Shown here: one piece after another, positions 1 to 6,822 of the stretch
Numbering within the stretch: the first letter of the stretch is position 1
Layout of the letters: each line of letters opens with the position of its first letter
DNA from: Candidatus Competibacteraceae bacterium
GTDB lineage: Bacteria > Pseudomonadota > Gammaproteobacteria > Competibacterales > Competibacteraceae
Assembly: GCA_007120095.1 (NCBI GenBank)
Contig: SKOM01000122.1
Coordinates: 1-11,634 of the forward strand
DNA: 11,634 nt
Direction: 5' to 3'
Notes under the pieces: model-generated
Databases searched by the model: none
What the model was told of the DNA's origin: nothing
What the model saw: the letters and a program-made list of their open reading frames with translations, nothing else
Position numbers and translations under genes: made by a program

Positions 1-489
1 ACCTATGACGAATTCTCTCCCCAACGGCTGAATTTCAATGAAACCGCTGATGCGCTGCGCGACGGCGACATCGCCGCCGGATTCTGGAGCGTGGGGCCGC
101 CCACCAGCTCGATCATGAACCTGGCTACAACGCGCAACATCGCCATCGTTGCGCTGACCGAAGAGCAGATCGCCAATGCGACCGAGGCGGAACCGACCTT
201 TGCGCCCTATACACTGCGCGCGGGCATTTACGAGGGTATCGCCGAGCCGGTGCTGACCATCTCCACACCCAACGTCCTGGTCGTTCACGAAGAGATGGAC
301 GAGGAGCTGGCCTATCAGATCACCAGGATCATCTACGATCATGTGGGCGAACTGATCGCCATTCACCCAGCGGCTAACGACACTACGGTGGAATTCGCCA
401 TGGACGCCACGCCGATTCCGCTGCATCCCGGCGCGCTGCGCTATTTCGAGGAAATCGGTGTGGACATTCCCGACCGCCTGCGTCCGTGA
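1..489 (+). CDS. TAXI-family TRAP transporter solute-binding protein (C-terminal part, 5' end outside window)
   Basis: This is the periplasmic substrate receptor of a tripartite ATP-independent (TRAP) transporter of the TAXI subfamily; it would capture a small organic anion and hand it to the membrane permease encoded two genes downstream. The frame is open from base 1 to the TGA at 487–489, giving 162 residues, roughly the last half of a family that is usually about 320–340 residues, so the signal peptide and start lie upstream. The sequence shows the TAXI hallmark GFWSVGPPTSSIMNLATT (about residues 28–45) and the closing HPGALRYFEEIGVDIP stretch. The substrate cannot be read from the sequence; the few characterised TAXI systems handle glutamate-like or other carboxylates. 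Its stop overlaps the GTG of the next gene. Family assignment is firm, specificity is unknown. Confidence 0.9.
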   Translation, partial: TYDEFSPQRLNFNETADALRDGDIAAGFWSVGPPTSSIMNLATTRNIAIVALTEEQIANATEAEPTFAPYTLRAGIYEGIAEPVLTISTPNVLVVHEEMDEELAYQITRIIYDHVGELIAIHPAANDTTVEFAMDATPIPLHPGALRYFEEIGVDIPDRLRP

Positions 490-971
490 TCCGATCTGCG
501 GGACGGCTTCTGATGCGGGCTGTTCTGGCGACTGCGCTACTGGCTGCTCCGGCAGGGGCCGAACCGCCCGCCCTGGAAATCTCCGGGCCGGATGGTGCGG
601 TGCTGGTGCGACTGGCCGGAACCGAATGGTGTCTGCACTGGCGCCATTCGGTAACCGGAGGGGCCGTAGCCGATTGTTTTGCAATTGATTCGGGACAGTT
701 GGTTCTGACCCGCAGTTACCTGCATGACTACGCCGCCGGGCTCGGCCATCTGCCGGGCCGAGGCGTACAGCGCGCCGCTGCGGGCGGCGGCTACTGGATC
801 GAGCACATCGACGAGGCGGTGCCGGGTAATGCTCTGGTGCTGCGCGTCGGACGGCCCGGCGTAAACCATCGGCTGGAGGCCGACGGTCGGGTGTTTGATC
901 TGACGGCGCGGGCCGCCGGACAGCGCGTGATACTGCGTCCTTGCTACGCAACCGGGCTTTCTGATACCTGA
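486..971 (+). CDS. DUF1850 secreted protein associated with TAXI-TRAP transporter
   Basis: This is a small exported protein of unknown biochemical role, recognised as DUF1850 from its EWCLHWRHSV core (residues 47–56), the following VADCF and LHDYAAGLGHLPGRG segments, and its place between a TAXI receptor and a fused TRAP permease, where this family is commonly found. The GTG start at 486 overlaps the receptor stop by four bases (GTGA); an ATG at 513, preceded by GGGACGG, is an equally plausible start and gives a cleaner signal peptide (MRAVLATALLAAPAGA, then E). The mature part would be about 135 residues and periplasmic. It has three cysteines (49, 64, 153 from the GTG), of which 49 and 64 flank the conserved HSV. 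A role as an accessory or stability factor for the transporter is inferred from context only. Confidence 0.8.
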   Translation: MIRSAGRLLMRAVLATALLAAPAGAEPPALEISGPDGAVLVRLAGTEWCLHWRHSVTGGAVADCFAIDSGQLVLTRSYLHDYAAGLGHLPGRGVQRAAAGGGYWIEHIDEAVPGNALVLRVGRPGVNHRLEADGRVFDLTARAAGQRVILRPCYATGLSDT

Positions 972-983
972 CGAACCACCCGC

Positions 984-989
984 GAGGAG
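984..989 (+). promoter_or_regulatory. Ribosome binding site of the TRAP permease
   Basis: GAGGAG lies seven bases before the ATG at 997. It is the best Shine-Dalgarno match in the transporter block and fixes the permease start, in contrast to the weakly preceded, overlapping start of the DUF1850 gene. Confidence 0.75.
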
Positions 990-996
990 CCGCATC

Positions 997-3009
997 ATGG
1001 CTCAGACCGATCCGCCGGTCGAATTACCGTCCAACTTGAAATCGGCCGACCGGATTCAGCCTCGGCCGGTGTTGATCTTCATCACGCTGGTCGGTGTCAT
1101 GCTGTCGCTGTTCCAGCTCTACTCAGCCGGCATCCAGACCTTTGGCCTGTTTTACCAGCGTTCGATCCATCTATCGTTCGTGATGGTGCTGGTCTTCCTG
1201 ATCTTTCCGGTTTTCGGCCCGCGCCGCGAGCGCGGCATTCTCGGTTGGGTGATCGACGGCACGCTCCTCGCTGCGGCCTTTATGAGCGGTTTCTACATCG
1301 TCTGGAACCTCGACGATATCATTGCCCGCGCCGGGTTCTGGAACCAGACCGACATCACCATGGGCATCATAGCCACTATAACCGTGCTGGAGGCGAGTCG
1401 CCGCGCCGTGGGGTTGGGGATGACCGTGATCGGGGTGATCGCCATCCTCTATGCTCTGGCCGGCAGCCGGGGCGCGCTGCCGGGGCTGGGTGAGTGGTTG
1501 CCCGGCATTCTGTCGCACCGTGGTGCCAGCGTCGAACGTTTGGTGGGGCAACTGTATCTCGGGCAGGAGGGTATCTTCGGTCTGCCGCTGGGCGTGGCGG
1601 CCACCTATGTGTTCATGTTTGTGCTGTTCGGGGCGTTTCTGGAGGTCACCGGCGCAGGCCGGTTTTTCATCAATCTGGCGCTGGCCGCCACCGGTCGCAA
1701 GCCGGGTGGCCCGGCCAAGGCGGCGGTAATCGCCTCGGCCGGTATGGGTTCGATCTCGGGTTCAGCGATTGCCAATGTGGTAACCACCGGTGCTTTCACC
1801 ATCCCGCTGATGAAACGGCTGGGCTACAAGGGCAAACAGGCCGGCGGAATCGAGGCGGCCGCTTCTACCGGCGGGCAGATCACGCCTCCCCTGATGGGGG
1901 CTGGGGCGTTTCTGATCTCGGAATACACCAATATTCCCTACATCGAAATCGTCATGGTGTCGATCTTCCCGGCGATCCTGTATCTTGGCACCGTCTATCT
2001 GTTCGTACACATCGTGGCGATGAAGGCGGGCATGAAAGGCATGTCGCCGTCCGAACTGCCGCTGGTGCGCAGCGTGATGGCAGCGGGCTGGCAGTTCATC
2101 GTACCGCTGCTGGTGCTGATATTCCTGCTGATTAACAACTATTCCCCGATGCGGGTCGGCTTCTGGGCGATCATCTCGGTGATCGTGGTCGCTGCCTTGC
2201 GGGCGCTGGTGGTGATGCTGTTCATCGATCCGCGCCGGGGCAAACCGTTGACTGCGGTGCGGCTGCGCGAGGTACTGATGCTGGGGATATCGAAACTGAT
2301 CGAGGCGCTAGCACTGGGCGCGCGCAACGCCGTGGCCGTGAGTATCGCCTGCGCGGTAGCGGGCATTATCGTCGGTGTGGTGGGTCTGACCGGGCTGGGG
2401 CTGAAATTTTCCTCAATGATGGTGGCGCTGTCGGGCGGGAATCTGGTGCTGGCGCTGCTGCTGGTGCTGGTCGCCAGTCTGGTGCTGGGTATGGGGCTGC
2501 CGGTGACGGCGTCGTACATCGTGCTGATCGTGCTGGTGGGGCCGGCTCTGAGCACTGAATTCGCTATTCCGCTGCTGATCGCGCATCTGGTGGTATTCTG
2601 GTACAGTCAGGACAGCAATGTGACGCCGCCGATTGCACTGGCCGGTTTTGCGGGAGCTGCGGTGGCCGGCTCCGGGCCAATGGAAACCAGTGTGCAGGCG
2701 TGGAAATTTGCTAAGGGGCTGTATCTGATACCATTGTTTATGGTGTTCAATCCGGAAATCATTCTGGGCGGACCATTGCACATTGTGCTGTGGACCGCAG
2801 TGATCGCGATTCTGGCACTTATGACTTTCGCCGCAGCGATCGAAGGTTATTTGTTTACCTGGATGGATCCGATCTCGCGCCTGACGGTGATTCCCGCTAC
2901 CATCGCCATATTCTGGCCCGAACTGGTGGTCGAGGTGACCGGTGCCGCAGTGCTGGTTGGCGTGGTCGCGCTGAACTGGTGGCAAGGACGCCGCAGGGCT
3001 GCCGGATGA
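997..3009 (+). CDS. TRAP transporter fused permease (small 4TM plus large 12TM subunits), TAXI-associated
   Basis: This integral inner-membrane protein is the ion-coupled permease of the TRAP system, with the small (Q) and large (M) subunits fused in one 670-residue chain as is usual for TAXI systems. The hydrophilic N-terminus (residues 1–24) is followed by hydrophobic segments along the whole length. The large-subunit signatures are clear: GMGSISGSAIANVVTTGAF from about residue 249, ASTGGQITPP from about 289, LGMGLPVTAS from about 497 and QDSNVTPPIA from about 538. These are the substrate and Na+-site loops of the family. The last ~100 residues form an additional hydrophobic C-terminal region, as in many fused permeases. 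The start is set by GAGGAG seven bases upstream. It forms one transport unit with the receptor and DUF1850 genes. The substrate is unknown; the downstream glutaryl-CoA genes suggest a dicarboxylate, which is only an inference. Confidence 0.95.
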   Translation: MAQTDPPVELPSNLKSADRIQPRPVLIFITLVGVMLSLFQLYSAGIQTFGLFYQRSIHLSFVMVLVFLIFPVFGPRRERGILGWVIDGTLLAAAFMSGFYIVWNLDDIIARAGFWNQTDITMGIIATITVLEASRRAVGLGMTVIGVIAILYALAGSRGALPGLGEWLPGILSHRGASVERLVGQLYLGQEGIFGLPLGVAATYVFMFVLFGAFLEVTGAGRFFINLALAATGRKPGGPAKAAVIASAGMGSISGSAIANVVTTGAFTIPLMKRLGYKGKQAGGIEAAASTGGQITPPLMGAGAFLISEYTNIPYIEIVMVSIFPAILYLGTVYLFVHIVAMKAGMKGMSPSELPLVRSVMAAGWQFIVPLLVLIFLLINNYSPMRVGFWAIISVIVVAALRALVVMLFIDPRRGKPLTAVRLREVLMLGISKLIEALALGARNAVAVSIACAVAGIIVGVVGLTGLGLKFSSMMVALSGGNLVLALLLVLVASLVLGMGLPVTASYIVLIVLVGPALSTEFAIPLLIAHLVVFWYSQDSNVTPPIALAGFAGAAVAGSGPMETSVQAWKFAKGLYLIPLFMVFNPEIILGGPLHIVLWTAVIAILALMTFAAAIEGYLFTWMDPISRLTVIPATIAIFWPELVVEVTGAAVLVGVVALNWWQGRRRAAG

Positions 3010-3047
3010 ATGATTGAGACGCATTTCTGAAATAAGCACATGGTGTT

Positions 3048-3068
3048 TGGGCCATGATCACAGGCCCA
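3048..3068 (+). other. Short inverted repeat (possible operator or hairpin) upstream of gcdH
   Basis: Arms TGGGCC (3048–3053) and GGCCCA (3063–3068) pair perfectly around a nine-base loop that itself contains TGATCA. It sits in the 86-base gap between the permease stop and the gcdH start, 27 bases before the ATG at 3096. No T-run follows, so it does not look like an intrinsic terminator. It could be an operator or an mRNA stability hairpin at a boundary between the transport and catabolic genes. Function is not shown by sequence. Confidence 0.35.
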
Positions 3069-3085
3069 TTGGTGCATTCACTATC

Positions 3086-3089
3086 GGAG
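3086..3089 (+). promoter_or_regulatory. Ribosome binding site that decides the gcdH start
   Basis: GGAG ends six bases before the ATG at 3096. The frame is also open from an ATG at 3054, but that codon has no good Shine-Dalgarno and would add 14 residues that GCDH homologues lack. I therefore take 3096. Confidence 0.65.
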
Positions 3090-3095
3090 ACCGAC

Positions 3096-4283
3096 ATGAG
3101 CAATCAACGCGCCGCCTTCGTCTGGGATGATCCGCTGTTACTGGATCAACAGCTTGACGACGAGGAACGCATGGTTCGTGACAGTGCCCGCAGTTACTGT
3201 CAGCAACGGCTGCAGCCGAGAATTCTGGAGGCGTTTCGCCACGAACGCTTCGACCGTGAGATCATGAACGAGATGGGCGAGCTGGGTCTGCTGGGGCCGA
3301 CCATTCCCGAGCAGTACGGCGGTGCCGGACTCGGCTATGTCTGCTATGGCCTGGTGGCGCGCGAGGTCGAGCGGATCGACTCTGGCTACCGTTCGGCGAT
3401 GAGCGTGCAGTCCAGTCTGGTCATGTTTCCCATCTACGAATACGGTTCCGAGGCTCAGCGCGAGAAGTATCTGCCCAAGCTGGCGACCGGCGAATGGGTG
3501 GGCTGTTTCGGGCTGACCGAACCGGATTACGGCTCCGATCCCGGCGGTATGCAAACCCGCGCCCGCAAGGTCGATGGTGGTTATCGTCTGAACGGCACCA
3601 AGATGTGGATCACCAACAGCCCGATTTCTGATCTGGCGGTGGTCTGGGCCAAGGATGACGCAGGCGTGATCCGTGGCTTCATTGTCGAGCGCGGCATGGC
3701 GGGTTTCTCCACCCCGCTCATCGAGGGTAAGTTCTCGCTGCGGGCCTCGGTCACCGGGGAGATCGTGCTGGACGATGTGTGGGTGCCGGACGAGAATCTG
3801 CTGCCGAACGTGACCGGTCTTAAGGGACCGTTCGGCTGCCTCAATCGCGCCCGCTACGGTATCGCCTGGGGCACTATGGGCGCGGCCGAGACCTGCTGGC
3901 ACGCGGCGCGTGGCTATACCTTGGAACGCAAGCAATTCGGTCGCCCGCTGGCCGCCAATCAACTGATCCAGAAGAAACTCGCCGACATGCAGACCGAGAT
4001 CGCCCTGGGCTTGCAAGGGGCGTTACAGGTCGGGCGGCTGATCGACGCTGACCAGTTGCTGCCGGAGGCGATTTCGCTGGTCAAACGCAACAACTGCGGC
4101 AAGGCGCTGGACATCGCCCGGATGGCGCGCGATATGCACGGCGGCAACGGCATCATGGACGAATACCATGTAATCCGCCACATGCTGAACCTGGAGACGG
4201 TCAATACCTACGAGGGCACCCATGACATCCACGCCCTGATTCTAGGCCGGGCGCAGACCGGATTCCAGGCGTTCACCGGATGA
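3096..4283 (+). CDS. gcdH: Glutaryl-CoA dehydrogenase (decarboxylating)
   Basis: This cytoplasmic FAD enzyme of the acyl-CoA dehydrogenase superfamily oxidises and decarboxylates glutaryl-CoA to crotonyl-CoA and CO2, passing electrons to ETF. It serves the degradation of lysine, tryptophan, glutarate and some aromatics. From the ATG at 3096 it is 395 residues, the normal length. The GCDH-specific motif RSAMSVQSSLVM starts at Arg99, equivalent to the substrate-carboxylate Arg94 of the human enzyme. FGLTEPDYGSDPG (138–150) and WITNSPISD (171–179) are flavin and substrate loops, and TYEGTHDIH (371–379) carries the catalytic base Glu373. Glu92, Ser100 and Tyr372 are also kept, as expected for the decarboxylating rather than the anaerobic non-decarboxylating type. 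Its TGA overlaps the ATG of the CoA-transferase gene, implying translational coupling. No dedicated regulator gene lies in the window. Confidence 0.95.
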   Translation: MSNQRAAFVWDDPLLLDQQLDDEERMVRDSARSYCQQRLQPRILEAFRHERFDREIMNEMGELGLLGPTIPEQYGGAGLGYVCYGLVAREVERIDSGYRSAMSVQSSLVMFPIYEYGSEAQREKYLPKLATGEWVGCFGLTEPDYGSDPGGMQTRARKVDGGYRLNGTKMWITNSPISDLAVVWAKDDAGVIRGFIVERGMAGFSTPLIEGKFSLRASVTGEIVLDDVWVPDENLLPNVTGLKGPFGCLNRARYGIAWGTMGAAETCWHAARGYTLERKQFGRPLAANQLIQKKLADMQTEIALGLQGALQVGRLIDADQLLPEAISLVKRNNCGKALDIARMARDMHGGNGIMDEYHVIRHMLNLETVNTYEGTHDIHALILGRAQTGFQAFTG

Positions 4284-5446
4284 GTGGCCCCCTTGCGCAC
4301 TTGCGGGTGCTGGATCTCAGCCGGATTCTGGCCGGGCCCTGGGCAACCCAGTTGCTGGCGGATATGGGTGCCGAGGTGCTCAAGATCGAACGGCCCGGCA
4401 GTGGCGACGACACCCGTGGCTGGGGGCCGCCGTTTGTGGTCGACCCCGATCCAGCCAGCGACGATCCCGGCATGGCGGCCTATTTCAGTTGCACCAATCG
4501 TGGCAAGCAGTCGCTGGCGATCGATTTCACCCGTCCCGAAGGTGCCGAACGGGTACGCAAGCTGGCAGCGGATGCCGACGTGGTGGTGGAGAATTTCAAG
4601 GTCGGCGGACTGGCCAAGTATGGCCTGGACTATGCCAGTTTGCGTGCGGTCAAGCCGGATCTGGTGTACTGTTCGATTACCGGCTTTGGCCAGAGCGGTC
4701 CCTATGCCGCGCGCAGTGGCTACGATTTCCTGATCCAGGGCATGGGCGGTCTGATGAGCGTTACCGGCCAGCCCGACGGCACAACGGGCGGGGAGCCGAT
4801 GAAGGTCGGGGTCGCGGTCACCGATCTGTTCACCGGCATGTACGCTGCTGTCGCCATTCTGGCAGCGCTGGCGCATCGTGACCGCAGCGGTGAAGGCCAG
4901 CATATCGATCTGGCGCTGCTCGATGTGCAGGTTGCCACCCTGGCCAATCAGGCGGCCAATTTTCTGGCCTCCGGGCGAGCGCCCGGTCGGCTCGGCAATG
5001 CTCACCCCAATATCTGTCCCTATCAGGCGTTCCGGGCCGCCGACGATTATCTGATCCTGGCGGTAGGCAATGACGGTCAGTTCCGGCGCTTCTGCGAGGT
5101 GGCCGGTCAGCCCCAACTGGCCGACGAGCCCCGCTTTCGCACCAACAAGGCACGGGTGGAGAACCGCAATCAGTTGATACCGCAACTGCAGAAGCGGTTC
5201 CGTGAGCAGCCACGCGACTGGTGGCTGCGCAATCTGGAGCAGGTCGGCGTGCCCTGCGGGCCGATCAATACTATCGATCAGGTGTTCGCCGATCCGCAGG
5301 TGATCGCCCGCAGTATGCGCGTCGAGACCCGGCTGGCGGACGGTACGCCACTGGCCATGGTCGGCAATCCAATCCGGTTTTCCGCCACGCCGCTGCGAAC
5401 CCATGCGCCGCCGCCGCTGCTGAATCAGCACGAGGAATCGGATTAG
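4280..5446 (+). CDS. Class III (CaiB/BaiF family) CoA-transferase, probably acting on glutarate
   Basis: This 388-residue cytoplasmic enzyme belongs to the formyl-CoA transferase-like family, which moves CoA between carboxylic acids through an aspartyl-CoA intermediate. The N-terminal LRVLDLSRILAGPWATQLLA (8–27) and GAEVLKIERPG (30–40) are the family's CoA-binding region. GYDFLIQGMGGLMSVTG (147–163) follows, and Asp182 in VTDLFTGM aligns with the catalytic aspartate of formyl-CoA transferase (Asp169). The length is normal. The gene starts in the ATGA overlap with gcdH, so the two are almost certainly co-translated. Proteins of this family next to gcdH are commonly succinyl-CoA:glutarate CoA-transferases, making the glutaryl-CoA that GcdH consumes; the specificity here rests on context, not on a residue I can point to. 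The stop is three bases from the convergent ispF stop. Confidence 0.92.
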   Translation: MSGPLAHLRVLDLSRILAGPWATQLLADMGAEVLKIERPGSGDDTRGWGPPFVVDPDPASDDPGMAAYFSCTNRGKQSLAIDFTRPEGAERVRKLAADADVVVENFKVGGLAKYGLDYASLRAVKPDLVYCSITGFGQSGPYAARSGYDFLIQGMGGLMSVTGQPDGTTGGEPMKVGVAVTDLFTGMYAAVAILAALAHRDRSGEGQHIDLALLDVQVATLANQAANFLASGRAPGRLGNAHPNICPYQAFRAADDYLILAVGNDGQFRRFCEVAGQPQLADEPRFRTNKARVENRNQLIPQLQKRFREQPRDWWLRNLEQVGVPCGPINTIDQVFADPQVIARSMRVETRLADGTPLAMVGNPIRFSATPLRTHAPPPLLNQHEESD

Positions 5447-5449
5447 ATC

Positions 5450-5932
5450 TTACGTATCACCGCGTTCGATCAAGACGACGGCATGAGCCGTTAAGCCCTC
5501 ACCACGTCCCACCGGGCCCAGCCGTTCATAAGTCGTGGCTTTAACATTGACCTGCTCCAGGGTAATCCCCAGGTCATTAGCGATATAGACGCACATCGTG
5601 GGCACATACGCGGCCAGTCGCGGGGCCTGTGCGATCACCGTGGCATCGACATTGACCACTCGATAGTCGTGCTCTTGGAGTAGTTCCATGACCCGTTGCA
5701 GCAGCACCCGGCTGTCAATCCCCGCATAACGTGGATCGGTGTCGGGAAAATGCCGCCCGATATCCCCTAAAGCCGCCGCTCCCAGCAGGGCATCGCATAA
5801 GGCATGCAGCAGCACATCGCCGTCAGAATGGGCTTTAACCCCTTGGGTGTGGGCAATACGCACCCCCCCGATGGTGACATAATCACCCGGCTCAAAGGCG
5901 TGGACATCAAAACCATGACCAATTCTGAACAT
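5450..5932 (-). CDS. ispF: 2-C-methyl-D-erythritol 2,4-cyclodiphosphate synthase
   Basis: This cytoplasmic, normally trimeric enzyme of the MEP isoprenoid pathway converts 4-diphosphocytidyl-methylerythritol 2-phosphate into the cyclic diphosphate, releasing CMP. At 160 residues it has the standard size. The divalent-metal ligands are visible as Asp9 and His11 in GFDVH and His43 in VLLHALCDA, with the HSDGDV loop at 35–40. The nucleotide-binding KATTYERLG (131–139) and GRGEG (142–146) follow, with the conserved Glu136. The ATG at 5930–5932 begins four bases after the ispD stop, so the pair is translated from one message; the Shine-Dalgarno is weak (AGAG within the ispD end). It is the last gene of the minus-strand block and has no terminator before it runs into the antisense of the CoA-transferase gene. 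Confidence 0.97.
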   Translation of the reverse strand: MFRIGHGFDVHAFEPGDYVTIGGVRIAHTQGVKAHSDGDVLLHALCDALLGAAALGDIGRHFPDTDPRYAGIDSRVLLQRVMELLQEHDYRVVNVDATVIAQAPRLAAYVPTMCVYIANDLGITLEQVNVKATTYERLGPVGRGEGLTAHAVVLIERGDT

Positions 5933-5936
5933 AGGC

Positions 5937-6662
5937 TTAACGCTCTGTAGTCAATGACTGTTGCAGGCAGTACTCAGCATAGGCGAGATCGTCCGGCGTG
6001 GTCAGCTTAAGATTGGTGTGTTGACTGGGGACCAAGCGCGGCGCGTAACCGAGCCTTTCAATGGCCGAGGCTTCATCAGTGACCGTGTAACCTTGGTCAA
6101 AACTGGTTTGCAGGGCTTGGCACAACAGGCCGTAGCGAAACATCTGCGGGGTTTGGGCCTGCCACAGCATTGAGCGATCCTCAGTGGCGACGACTCGTCC
6201 CTGACTGTCCGCCCGTTTAATCGTATCGCGCGCGGGAACGGCCAGCAGCCCGCCAACCGCATCGTTTTGTACAGTCTCCAGCAGGCGGTGCAAATCTTGA
6301 GGATGCAAACACGGGCGGGCGGCGTCATGAACCAGCACCCAGTCATCGGCGGTTGCCATGTCTTGCAGTGCTTGCAGCCCCGCCCACACCGAACGACAGC
6401 GTTCATCCGCGCCGGGTGTGGTCCACAACGGTGGCCGAATCCTTACCTTGAGCTGTGGCCAATAGGGGTCATCAGCCGCCAGCACCAGCATGATACCGTC
6501 GATCTGCGCACAGTCGCCGAAACGTCGCAGCACATGCTCCAAAACCGAATATCCGGCCAGGGTCAAATATTGCTTGGGCTGTTGTGAACCCATGCGGCGC
6601 CCACAACCGGCAGCGGGGATCAGTACCCAGTGCCGGGCGGTGTCAGTGGATGATATCGCCAT
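5937..6662 (-). CDS. ispD: 2-C-methyl-D-erythritol 4-phosphate cytidylyltransferase
   Basis: This MEP-pathway enzyme joins CTP to methylerythritol 4-phosphate to give CDP-methylerythritol, two steps before the product of the adjacent ispF. The 241-residue chain has the nucleotide-binding PAAGCGRRMG (16–25) followed by PKQYL with Lys30, the VHDAARPCL loop (111–119), the LWQAQTPQMF segment (166–175), TDEASA (195–200) and NLKLTTPDDL with the catalytic-site Lys219. These match the IspD family from end to end. The ATG at 6660–6662 has only a poor Shine-Dalgarno (AGAG in the eight bases upstream). Unlike many gammaproteobacteria, where ftsB and ispD nearly touch, a 160-base spacer with a strong palindrome precedes it. 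Confidence 0.97.
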   Translation of the reverse strand: MAISSTDTARHWVLIPAAGCGRRMGSQQPKQYLTLAGYSVLEHVLRRFGDCAQIDGIMLVLAADDPYWPQLKVRIRPPLWTTPGADERCRSVWAGLQALQDMATADDWVLVHDAARPCLHPQDLHRLLETVQNDAVGGLLAVPARDTIKRADSQGRVVATEDRSMLWQAQTPQMFRYGLLCQALQTSFDQGYTVTDEASAIERLGYAPRLVPSQHTNLKLTTPDDLAYAEYCLQQSLTTER

Positions 6663-6711
6663 TCGCTCTGTTTTCCAGACATGAAAGAGTCGTTCGCCCT
6701 GATGATCGTGG

Positions 6712-6741
6712 TGTAGGGACGGTTCGCGAACCGCCCCTACA
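6712..6741. repeat. 30-base near-perfect palindrome between ftsB and ispD
   Basis: The left arm TGTAGGGACGGTTCG (6712–6726) meets the right arm CGAACCGCCCCTACA (6727–6741) with no spacer; 14 of 15 positions pair. The only mismatch is A6719 opposite C6734, which on the minus strand (the ftsB–ispD transcript) becomes a G·U wobble, so the RNA hairpin on that side is effectively uninterrupted apart from the turn. It has no T-run, so it is not a classical intrinsic terminator. Its form resembles short dispersed REP-like palindromes with GGGGCGGTTCGCGAACCGCCCC cores, of which only this copy is in the window. Confidence 0.75.
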
Positions 6742-6822
6742 GCCTATATTCCATCCGCTGTCGCCCATGGAGGCACTGTTCTAATGTTCGGATATTTCAT
6801 TAAATGGCTATAAGGTCATGGA

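Noticed and set aside
3054..3095. An earlier in-frame ATG for gcdH at 3054
   Set aside because: No good Shine-Dalgarno, the extra 14 residues are atypical of GCDH, and the start codon lies in the loop of the hairpin; the ATG at 3096 has GGAG at good spacing.
3138..4016. A 292-codon open frame on the minus strand opposite gcdH
   Set aside because: Antisense shadow of gcdH; no recognisable motif and no Shine-Dalgarno-supported start that I can see.
5418..5430. Palindrome TGCTGAATCAGCA near the end of the CoA-transferase gene as a bidirectional terminator
   Set aside because: Six-base arms around a single base cannot form a normal hairpin loop, there is no T-run on either side, and the sequence is coding.
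4208..5431. A 407-codon open frame on the minus strand opposite the CoA-transferase gene
   Set aside because: It lies wholly antisense to a clearly recognised gene, its translation resembles no family I know, and its length is explained by codon bias of the G+C-rich gene on the other strand.
5516..5542. Tyr135 in the IspF KATTYERLG motif, where E. coli has Thr, as a possible active-site defect
   Set aside because: That position varies across IspF proteins; the neighbouring Thr133, Thr134 and Glu136 and all metal ligands are intact, so the enzyme should be functional.
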